Source: Blattamonas nauphoetae | Lineage: Eukaryota > Preaxostyla > Oxymonadida | NCBI GenBank assembly: GCA_033064195.1 | Contig: JARBJD010000022.1 | Location: 62,001 to 126,000 of the forward strand | Length of the DNA: 64,000 nt | Reading direction: 5' to 3' | Shown: one piece after another, positions 46,001-55,346 of the stretch | How positions within the stretch are numbered: the first letter of the stretch is position 1 | How the letters are laid out: every line of letters starts with the position of its first letter | Notes under the pieces: generated by a model | Database searches by the model: none | The model's input: only the letters and a program-made list of their open reading frames with translations | What the model was told of the DNA's origin: nothing | Program-made: the position numbers and the translations under genes

Positions 46001-46117
46001 TTCAATCTCATCGAGTTGTTCTGTGAGAGATGTCACTTGGTCTTTGATGCGTTCGCTTTCTTCCTGGTGAGGACAGAGCGGGCTTAAAAGTGGATTCGAT
46101 GACTCATGAGAACTCAT
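43023..46117 (-). CDS. Long coiled-coil protein, centrosomal/golgin-like
   Basis: Two coding exons (46117-45947 and 45893-43023, 53-bp intron) give 1013 residues. Residues about 20-690 are near-continuous coiled coil with Glu, Lys, Gln and Leu heptads and few breaks. The last 270 residues are Ser/Thr/Pro-rich, and the C-terminus is acidic (LDAELFKLRETISEFDSD). Such rods act as spacers or scaffolds at basal bodies, centrosomes, Golgi or the cell cortex; the sequence does not tell which. A GTATGT...GACAG pair (46187-46123) ends five bases before the ATG. Neither upstream frame can be spliced into the coding frame without a stop, so it is read as a 5'-UTR intron. Confidence 0.8.
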
Positions 46118-46187
46118 CGAATCTGTCATAAAGGAATTGGGATGGTAAATCTTAACAGAAATCAAAATTATGATGAAACACACATAC

Positions 46188-47229
46188 TTCGAGAAACTCG
46201 AACAAGTCACGATCTCCCCATGAATGAGAATCATTTGACGGAACTTCGTGAATGGGTACAGGGAGATCTTTGGTATGAGATGAATCAGAATGAACACTTC
46301 CTTTGATCAAAATTCGATAAGATGTCATATGAACGACGACGTGGAAACAGGTTCTTATGACAACAAAATTAAAGATACCAAAGCAAGAATATCTCTTGAC
46401 TAGATCTCAATGAGCGGCATTGAATGTGGAACAACATGCACAAGACATGAAATCCCAGAATTTGAGAGGGAATCGATGATTATTCAAGAACAGAAGCTGG
46501 CAAGTGTTTTGGTACACGTTTTTCAGCTTTAATACTGGACCAAGCAATCCAAATTTTTTTTCACCCAACTTTCCGTGTTATATCAACGGATTTTCGAAGA
46601 GTATTTCCTAATTTGCATCAGTGAAACTCTCGAGACCCTGCGTGATCCTCCCATCACAAAAATACTGCGGGAAACATCAGTTGGTTTCGATGGGTCGGCA
46701 AATTAAAATGAACACGAAGAAAGGGGAGATCATCATTCCACCAAGTATTTTATCTATACATGGGTGACTTGGAGAAATGTCGTGTCAGTAGTCAGTCCTT
46801 TTTCCGGCATCTCACTTTGGGTCTGATCAACTTGTTCTTCCTTGTCTCAACATTATGAATCACCAATAAGTCATTCTCGTATATATGAGTCTCTTTTTGG
46901 CATGAATCTCACTCTTTTATGACTATTAATGTCATGATGGCTCAGTGATCATCGAATAGTGAAATGAGCCAAGGTTGGTGATGATATTGGAAATTACATG
47001 GAAGATAAACAAGATAAAGACAGGTGAAGGTGAGTTGTGAGAGAGAAGGGCAATGGAGATTGGTCAAAAGAGTTTGTGGAAATGAGGAAGGGAGATCTCC
47101 GTATTCAACCTCTCACTCCCCATCGCATCGGTTGCATGCTCGGTGTCAACGTCGTGCAATCACCATCTTCATCTCCTTTTCCGCATCCTGGCGTTGTGCT
47201 GCCAGTCCAGGTCCAACTTCTGCCCCGCT
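46188..47229. other. Spacer containing a dispersed repeat copy
   Basis: No supported gene. The segment 46676-46751 is found again, perfectly, in inverted orientation at 51210-51285. Weaker similarity also links 46610-46660 to 50700-50745 (both contain CAGTGAAA and GATCCTCCCA). Short ORFs near 47.03-47.2 kb on the plus strand look like chance frames. Confidence 0.45.
46676..46751 (+). repeat. 76-bp sequence with inverted perfect copy at 51.2 kb
   Basis: The 76 bases are the exact reverse complement of 51210-51285. Similarity continues more weakly on the right side (CATGGGTGAC here; GTCAGCCATG at 50964-50973 once an inverted repeat is skipped). This copy is uninterrupted. Confidence 0.9.
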
Positions 47230-49150
47230 GTTCCAATCGACCTCTCCACAACCTGGATGAACCTCTCCTCTGCCAAACCGCTGTCCGTCAGTACTGGTCC
47301 ATCTGCATCGAGTCCTCAGGGCTCAGCTTCTCCGGCGGAGTGAAGATCAGCAGGGGAGACTCGTTCTGCTCGTCTTCCTCCGAAACCTCCCTTGGCGACG
47401 ACAACAACGATATGTCCACAAATGTTTGTTTCAACGTTGATTGTTTGCAGTGCTTCTGTTGTGGGCTGTGAACGGTTGCGAATGAGGGGGAGCGATTGGA
47501 GGAGTGACGGAGTGTGTGTCAGGAGTTCCCAGTCGTGTCACGTCCCAATTCGGCGACACAACTGGCGCCTTTATTGTTTTTGGATGAGTGAGTGTTGTGA
47601 AGAGTCGGGCATCTTGCCCAGGCGAGCGAGAACTCGGACTTGACAGCGGAGAGAAACGTACAAATCGGGATGCGGCGAATGCGGTGATGTGATTTCTTCC
47701 TCGAGATGAGCGGTTGATGCTTCGATTCTGTCGATCCTTGTTGCATCTTCCGCAACTCCTTGTTCCTTTCCGGTGTTCTTTCCATCTTCTTCCCTGTTTG
47801 TTGAGAGGATGTGATGATGATGGGCTTGTTCGGTGTTGTAATTGTGGAACTTCTCTGTCTTCCGATTGTGTTGACTTTCACAATCTGATGATGTGGTGAG
47901 CCAAAATCCGGCTGAATCAGAGACGACGCAATCAACTCGTTCACTTCAGAGTGGATTGAAGTTGGAGAGAGCGGTGTTTCCGGCAATAGTGAATATGGTG
48001 TGTGCTCCCCATCGTGAATAAAGCCTGGTTTCGAAGATAAGCGCTGATGTGATAGCCAATATGCACCGCCTGTCGTTTGTGTTCGGTTTCGCTCACACTC
48101 AGTGTCTCCTCCCACGCCTCCCTCGATTTCTTCTCTCTCCCCACTCGCCCCAGCAAGCACCGAATGAACTCGGCGCAGAACAGACGCAGTGGTGTGTTCT
48201 AACTCCACGCAGCTTGATCTAGTCCCATCTCCATGCTTCCCTCGCACTCAATGACCAACCGAACAGTCCCACACGTCGTACTGACCCTGGACCGGTCTGA
48301 GAGTCATCTGGATGGGTTCCAACGAGTGAGAGGGACTCCAAGCTGGTAGTTTGGGCATCTGAGCGTATCGTTGAACATGTTGAGTGTGCTGAGCGAGTGT
48401 TTGTGGAGTGCATGTGTAGATGATTCGGTGGCGGTGAGAAAGGAAGTGTAATGAATGCAGCAATCCGTTCGTGTCTACCAGAAAGTGGAGCAGCAACACC
48501 AAATTGGTGAACGACATAAACAGTGAGATCTGGTACGGCCTCCTCGAACCAATCCAAATTCGGCAACTATCGAAGGAAATGCCGCAGAAGCTTTGAAATC
48601 CCGTTCATAGCAAGCGATAGTGTGTGTGGGTTCCAAAACTGCGGCACAAGCGGAGGCACAGAGGCCAGCTGGTTCGACGCAATGACCAGACACTCCAGAG
48701 GGCAGAGAACGGCACTGGAATGAGTCCCTGTCCGTTTTTGTCATATATCATTGAAATGTTCGGTGTATCCACGAATGCAAGAGACAACTCACTATTTCGG
48801 GACATCGTCTGAATTGATGTGAGAGAGGTCAATTTGTACGGTGACAGGATCAGATGGGTGAGTGTAGGGAAACGGAAGTGCTCGCTTGGAACCGCCTCGA
48901 TCTTGCTGAACCCAAAATTCACTGTGACAAATGATGTGTGGAGAGAAATCGACGGCGGGATGATTGCGATTGAGTTGAACGAAACATCCAACGTCTGAAA
49001 GTTGTGAAGTGTGTGCAACTCATCCGGAAGATCGGTCAGCATATTGTGGGGAAGCAGGAGGCACGTCAGTGTGGGTGTGAAAAGAGTTTTCGTCAGTGAT
49101 AAAATCAGATTGACTCTCTGCGCATCACCTGGGAGTCAGTCTATTCCACT
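47230..49150 (-). pseudogene. Decayed LRR gene, possibly LRR-PP2C phosphatase
   Basis: The 5' part (about 49150-48540) encodes clear leucine-rich repeats: LTCLLLPHNMLTDLPDELH, LDVSFNSIAIIPPSI, LTHLILSPYKLTSL. After a frame change near 48720 come CLVIASNQLASVPPL and LSLAMNGISKLL. No plausible intron explains the change. Downstream, FGVAAPLSGRHERIAAFITL, DVWDCSVGH and NKGASCVAELGRD recall the first blocks of PP2C phosphatases, but in different frames and without all metal-binding aspartates. LRR-PP2C fusions are known in several protists. I read this as a host gene disabled by frameshifts. A multi-intron working gene with hidden splice sites is the alternative. The PP2C part is tentative. A 242-residue open frame at 47519-48247 lies inside. 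Confidence 0.45.
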
Positions 49151-50975
49151 ACCATGGCACAACACACGGCATCACTGATCATGGTTCAGCGAGATGTTGA
49201 AGCAGAATCATCTACACGTCAATAGGTGAAGGATGATGGATAGAAGAAGCGAGACGTTCACGAGAGAAATAACGACTCATATTCCGATCGTATGGAAGTT
49301 CTTTTCTGTTTAGAATATCTAGATGAGGATGAGATAATGTTTGTTCAATTATGTGATGAGATTGATGCAAATTTTGAAGTCTAATTCTGCTGGAGATGAA
49401 ATAGAAGATGTGTGATTCTCTCCTTTTGGATAAGTGGGCAGTGAATGACGAGGATCTGAAAAGAGGAGAAGAACCACAAATAGTTTAAATCATCCGACAC
49501 AAACTGATTGGGAATCCGGAAATGGATACAGGTCAATCAAGTGAGATCAGAACTGGATAATGGACATATTGACCCATTTCAATTCATTCTGAACGATCGT
49601 GGGAGCAGCTTTCATCCATGGTATTTACTATTTCCGCTTATTCGCTTGTCAAAGAAGAGATCACTCCCACCTCCTCATTTTCTGAGCAGCTTCCTCGTTT
49701 ATCAATGATGGATAGAGGTGTTTGCTATCGTGCATTCGCACATTCACTTCACATATGTTCAGGTGTGTTCCCCCACTTTCGCATTGTTGGCTTCTTTTAA
49801 TGTTACTTCTCTTCATATGTTTTGTTCGATCATTTGTTCATTGTTCTGACGATCTGGCTTGTAGCAATCTAACCTCTGCACATTTTCACCTTTTTCACTG
49901 ATTTTTAGCATTTCTGTGTTTCCACCATCAATCGTATTTCTTAGATCTTTCATTCTCATTCATCATATTTTCAATCACACTTTCTCACTCAGATTGGCCC
50001 ATCGGCAAATAGCATCATTCATATCTCATCTCACACGTCACGGAATGTTTGCTCTCAGTATTTTCATTCATTTTTTACATTCCTTCTCATTCAAATGCTA
50101 GTTTTCATCATTTGACTTTCAGTTGTGGTATTTACGACAGATAACGGCCTGGACAACTGTGCCAATTTCAACTCTTTTTTCCTATTTTCATATCTTCGAT
50201 CTACTATCGATTTGAGACAACTGTTAGACCACTTTTGACGAGTTGTTTTCATCATCTCGCTGGTTTCTCACATTTCAAGATAATCATTTCCTCTATAATG
50301 ATTTGTCAAGAACACATTATTGAGAAGTTGAAGGGGAAAGGAGAGAAGGAAAGAACGACTCCTTCGGGAAATAGACAGCAAAAACACAGAAGTGAAAAAA
50401 CAGCTGTTTCTCTGGATTGAGGTGTTGATAAGAAAAAAGAGTCAAAATTCAACGGTATAACCTGTGTGTGAAGTGTACGAATGAATAATGAGAAAATAAA
50501 AATCGATCAATAAAGGTACACATAACTGACAAGTTCAAGTCACTGACTGTCCTCAAAAAACACTGACACGAGCCTTTTTCTCGACAACTATAGTGAATTA
50601 TGACTGGCTTGTTGTGACTACACATTCTTCACACTTCACTCTACAATATTTTTCAACTTTTAGTTTCCAAAACGTCATATATATTGAGAAAAACGCTCAT
50701 GTCAGTGAAATCCGACTGACAGTCAGTGGCAGATCCTCCCACAAAAATAGGTCAATTCAACAAAAGAGCCAAATTTCAGTATTTATGCATGAAAACAGGT
50801 ATTACGACTGTTGTGACCGACAATAGGTCACTTTTTCATTCATAGATGGAAGATCTCGATCATCGGCAAAACTTCAATTTCTCCGAGATCCGACCCATAA
50901 TTAAAAATCTCAAGTCAGTGACTGTCAGTCGGATTTCTCGATTTTCGAGATTTCCAGTCAGGTCAGCCATGTATA
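49151..50975. other. Long AT-rich spacer with short palindromic motifs
   Basis: No gene supported. From 50520 onward CAGTCAGTG-type motifs recur in both orientations. The 21-bp string at about 50709-50729 reappears inverted at about 50917-50937. Homopolymer runs and stops are frequent in all frames. Confidence 0.4.
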
Positions 50976-51214
50976 ATTTTATCCACAGTATGCTCTATTT
51001 CCTTCTCAGATTACTCATATTATCCCAACTTCATCAGAAAAGCATAGCAATTAGTGAAGTGACACTTTGGAGAAGAGAATTCTGATCCTCCAGTTTCTGT
51101 CTGTTTTCAGTTTCCGGGAAAGGTGAATCACTTCACTTGTTGCTATGCTTTTCTGATGAAGTTGGGATAATATGAGTAATCTGAGAAGGAAATAGAGCAT
51201 ACTGTGGATAAAAT
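50976..51214. repeat. Foldback 1: 75-bp perfect inverted repeat
   Basis: The arms 50976-51050 and 51140-51214 are exact reverse complements. Imperfect pairing continues inward (GTGAAGTGA against TCACTTCAC), leaving a loop of about 57-89 bases. The hairpin sits inside a copy of the 46.7-kb sequence: the left flank GCCATGTATA and right flank ACTTGGTGG are contiguous, apart from GATAAAAT, in the uninterrupted copy. Confidence 0.9.
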
Positions 51215-51285
51215 ACTTGGTGGAATGATGATCTCCCCTTTCTTCGTGTTCATTTTAATTTGCCGACCCATCGAAACCAACTGAT
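51210..51285 (-). repeat. 76-bp repeat copy between foldbacks 1 and 2
   Basis: Perfect reverse complement of 46676-46751. Its left edge merges with the foldback 1 arm, and six bases separate its right edge from the foldback 2 arm. Confidence 0.9.
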
Positions 51286-51291
51286 ACAGGT

Positions 51292-52420
51292 ACAGTCCTT
51301 TCCAAAAAGTTGATCAGGTGTTTCAAAAAGATGGTTGATCGAGTTGATACCCTCGCCCACAATACTGATTTTCCTCTCCTGACCACTTTCCACCCCTGAC
51401 TCATCTCTCGTTTTAGAATACCTAGATGGACAGATAGTGACAAAAAAGATGGTCTGTCTTATTTTTCGCAAAACATGTGCACATTTTGTGGAGATTTTCT
51501 GACCACTTTTTTCATTCCAGATTTTGCTCTCATTATTCATCTTTCTCTCCAGCAGAACAAAATTCTTAATTAACACACAATATTATTCGGTGCCCCGCAT
51601 TTTCCCCACTGCCACAGTTGTATTCTCTGACCTGTCGATCACAGTCATTCAGCGTCGACAATTTGATGTGTATGCGAGTTTATGGATTTTTCACGTCATT
51701 CATACTCTCAATCTCAGTCTATAGATCCTGGTACGAAAAACTATCTGGTAGTAGAAGGGACTATCAGCTCAAAATCAATCACGAAACCATCGATCTGATT
51801 GTCTCTCTCCACTGGATAGTAATCTGACTTTCACGAGTGTTCTATCTTACTCTTATCATATTAGGCATTTATCTCAACTTGTTCCTGCAAAATGATCAGT
51901 TGTTCACAACTTCAAGATCGGAGCTGTTCACACCATCAGAACACTGCCAATATCTCTCTGTAGACTCGATCACATCTTCTATGCATTTATCCTCTTCTCG
52001 AATTCTCTCATCTCGCTTTGTGTCGATGTTTCAATCCGTAGTGATGTCACAACATCCCTTTCGTCAATCTCAGATGTTATGTCAGAGAATACAACTGTGG
52101 CAGTGGGGAAAATGCGGGGCACCGAATAATATTGTGTGTTAATTAAGAATTTTGTTCTGCTGGAGAGAAAGATGAATAATGAGAGCAAAATCTGGAATGA
52201 AAAAAGTGGTCAGAAAATCTCCACAAAATGTGCACATGTTTTGCGAAAAATAAGACAGACCATCTTTTTTGTCACTATCTGTCCATCTAGGTATTCTAAA
52301 ACGAGAGATGAGTCAGGGGTGGAAAGTGGTCAGGAGAGGAAAATCAGTATTGTGGGCGAGGGTATCAACTCGATCAACCATCTTTTTGAAACACCTGATC
52401 AACTTTTTGGAAAGGACTGT
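51292..52420. mobile_element. Foldback 2: 340-bp inverted repeat arms
   Basis: The left arm 51292-51631 (ACAGTCCTTTCC...) and right arm 52081-52420 (...GGAAAGGACTGT) pair along their full 340 bp. I saw no mismatch, so they formed or were homogenised recently. The loop is 449 bp. The same open frame of roughly 95 residues occurs in both arms and is probably not a gene. Long-armed inverted repeats like this are typical of foldback-type DNA elements or of inverted duplications; no transposase is present. It abuts foldback 3 with no base between. Confidence 0.75.
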
Positions 52421-53197
52421 ATGGGAATTGGTCCTTGCCGACAAATTTTTGGGCGATCGACGCTCATTTCACAAATTTGATTTTCATTATCACCATTTGT
52501 TTCAAAAGACGCATCGAAAAAAGGGAAATTGTGAAATGTTGTTTTCCTTCGGTGGGTCGTCACGATCAACCCTTTGTCGTGGAAATGTCAACTTGGCCTT
52601 TCGTTCCTGATGACTTCGTGCATTTCAGCAATGATGGTAGTGAACACCGGTCATCTCATATTTGCCAATTGGGCTCTTAAAAAGGGGAAAAAGCGCCTCA
52701 AAACTCCATTTCTGTTTCTGTGATCATTCCCCTTAAATCAAGTTTTGACTGACCGAAGTGTCAGATTTCATCTCTGAGATTTCTGGACTTGATAATTGGT
52801 GTCTGTCGACTTTTCTGTCCCTGCTGACAACTGAGAATGGCTCTCCATAACATCTGACACTTCTGTTAGTCAAAACTTGATTTAAGGGGAATGATCACAG
52901 AAACAGAAATGGAGTTTTGAGGCGCTTTTTCCCCTTTTTAAGAGCCCAATTGGCAAATATGAGATGACCGGTGTTCACTACCATCATTGCTGAAATGCAC
53001 GAAGTCATCAGGAACGAAAGGCCAAGTTGACATTTCCACGACAAAGGGTTGATCGTGACGACCCACCGAAGGAAAACAACATTTCACAATTTCCCTTTTT
53101 TCGATGCGTCTTTTGAAACAAATGGTGATAATGAAAATCAAATTTGTGAAATGAGCGTCGATCGCCCAAAAATTTGTCGGCAAGGACCAATTCCCAT
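52421..53197. mobile_element. Foldback 3: 346-bp inverted repeat arms
   Basis: The left arm 52421-52766 (ATGGGAATTGG...) pairs with 52852-53197 (...CCAATTCCCAT). Two mismatches are seen near the loop, which is 85 bp. Foldbacks 2 and 3 together are bracketed by TACAGGTA on the left (51285-51292) and TACCTGTA on the right (53197-53204), which are reverse complements of each other. The pair may therefore be one composite insertion. Confidence 0.75.
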
Positions 53198-53204
53198 ACC
53201 TGTA

Positions 53205-53795
53205 CATCAATGACCTGTTCTGATTGTCACGTTCTTGAATGAAATAGGTGGACGATTCTTTTTTCGAAACCTTGGCCTGTTAAGCTGTGTCCAGTCGAGG
53301 TGGCAATGTCCAGTCCAATGTCCAGTCTCCTATTTAGGAGCCGAGGGAGTTCAAAAAACCGGGCAATGGGTGAAATCCAAGTCATTGCAACAAAATGACT
53401 CGAAACTACAAGGGAAGGTGTTCTGTGGGCAGATTAGAGATATTTCAGCAGATTGAGGTCAATTGTGTCCGGAGAACTTTATTATCGGATGGAAATGGGA
53501 TGATCATTCCAAACCACATCCTTTTCTCCGCGAATTATCAATTCTACAAACATATTCTTGCAGCAATGATCTCAAAGATGGAATAATTGACACAAGGCAA
53601 AACAGTGTGATTAGTGACGAATTAAGTGAAAAGAAGACAAAAGATACGGCAGCCGACCTTCAGCTTGTTGTGATTCTTCTGAATTTCCTTCGACGATTGG
53701 CTCAGTCTATTTTAGGGCTGGTTGAGATCTTACAAACATCAACAGCGCGTCTATGTATGACCAAAAAGAGGAGGTGAGACCGTTAACAAGTGTGA
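53205..53795. other. Spacer with GTCCAGTC motifs
   Basis: No gene supported. At 53288-53327 the motif TGTCCAGTC(C) occurs three times in 40 bases. Short plus-strand frames to 53777 look like chance. Confidence 0.4.
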
Positions 53796-54597
53796 TCATG
53801 ATTTAGTGGGAGTTCTTGAGGAAAGCGATTGTGAAGAATTCCCGGTTGAAGAAGCTGTGTTCAACGACGTTGACTTCGTTGGAGCATTGTCGTGTGGGGG
53901 GAAATGTTGAATTCTGGAGGTTAAGGAGAAAAAGAGAAGAAGGATCAATGTGGAGAATGTGAAAGAGTATGAAGAACGGAGATATCTCTTGAGAGGACAA
54001 TGAAGATGAGATGAAATTTCTGGGAATTCATTCTGACAAACCTTGTATCGATGATAAATTCTTCTCTTCCATTGTTTTCGTAAAGTATTTCATTGTCCTG
54101 AATTTTCGGTTCTTCTTTCTTCTCGACTTGTTTTGTTGATTCCTTATTTTCTTCACCGATTGATTCGGCCATCGTTTGATCAGTTAGAGTTGCAACAAGT
54201 GCAACAGTGTGTTCTTGTTCAATCTTGTTCTGGCTGGGTTCTGGAGACTTCACTTCCTTTGGAATCACAACTGTCTTCGAATCTTTCTTCTCAACATCTG
54301 ATTCCATATTCCTAGCTACCATCTCCTCTGATTCTTGCCTCTTCGCCTCGGCCTGTTTCGCGATCTGTTCAAATCTCCCCTTAACTCCCGATCTATATGT
54401 CGAATGTGAAGATATGAATGAGGAGGGTCAAATACGATGAAAAAATGTCAAAAAAATGAATAAGCAAGAGATGCAAACCGATGGCAACAGATCTCCCATC
54501 CTAGTGCATATTGGGGAACAATATGCCCGTCGTCTTGGAGGTTCCCTTTGAAAATACTCTGAGTCCATTTTCTACCAATTCGATGACAGTTGTTCAT
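53796..54597 (-). CDS. Small unknown protein with acidic Lys/Glu-rich middle
   Basis: Three exons (54597-54479, 54392-54042, 53913-53796) sum to 588 nt, 195 residues. Donors are GTTTGC and GTTTGT; introns are 86 and 128 bp. The protein starts MNNCHRIGRKWTQSIF with a few Cys/His near the N-terminus (CHR, ICCHR). A helix GRFEQIAKQAEAKRQ follows, then a Lys/Glu/Ser-rich region, and a Ser/Thr-rich end. Frame closure and splice signals support a real gene; no family is recognised. An upstream exon could exist. Confidence 0.5.
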
Positions 54598-55346
54598 TTC
54601 TTCTCAGAGGAGAAGACGTACGACAGTTCGATCGTGTTGACTTTTCGCTTGTGGATGAATGAGCACACTGTTCCTGCAAGAGATGGAGAGAAAAAGTGAA
54701 GGAAGTGGCTAGAAATTGAAAATAAAGAGAGAAAACACTATCAACGGCGACTCAAACTGTTCTGAGTTTGGTCACATCCAGGGGCAGCAAAATGCAGAGA
54801 TGAAGGCACTACCTCGCTCAAACAAAGTGATGAGGTCTAAGACTAATCAAAAAAGTGAGAGATGGGTGGTAATATCACACCAACATCGAAATGGAGACGC
54901 AACTGTGACCCTTTCTAGATGTCGATTGGACGTCCAGGACTGGATGTCCAATCGGACAGTCCATTTTTGCCGACTCTTTGAAAACTTCAAAAACGGTATG
55001 CACTAATTGAGAAGACATCAGAACAAAAGTATCAGCGAAATGTCCAATGACATCCAATGACGTCCAATGGTGGGTGGATCAAGCAACTCGTCACTAGAAG
55101 AAGAGTATCATCGGATTCTCACCATTTCGCTGATTTTTAACAGACTATTCTCATTTTCAAGTGAAAGGAAACAAATATATGGAATGAGAGTAAAATGAAC
55201 AGGATCAAAATTGAATATCCAATCGAAGTCAATTGTCCAGTCCAACGCTGGCACCGTCCAATCCAATTAACATGCCAATCGAAACCCTCCCATCGATTTC
55301 AAATTCATCATGAAAACTTCTGGATGAAGAATACCGAATTCTAACA
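54598..55346. other. Spacer rich in GTCCA/TGGAC motifs
   Basis: No gene supported. GTCCA or its complement recurs in clusters at 54917-54963, 55039-55072 and 55228-55262, often as TGTCCAATC or GTCCAATG. The motif also occurs at 53288-53327. The right edge runs into the beta-helix gene with no signal peptide or obvious start, suggesting the 5' end of that gene was lost here. Confidence 0.4.

Noticed and set aside
51250-52480. Near-identical ORFs of 108 and 114 codons in the two foldback 2 arms
   Set aside because: They are the same sequence in inverted orientation by virtue of the repeat. No start context, no family and overlapping open frames, so not called as genes.
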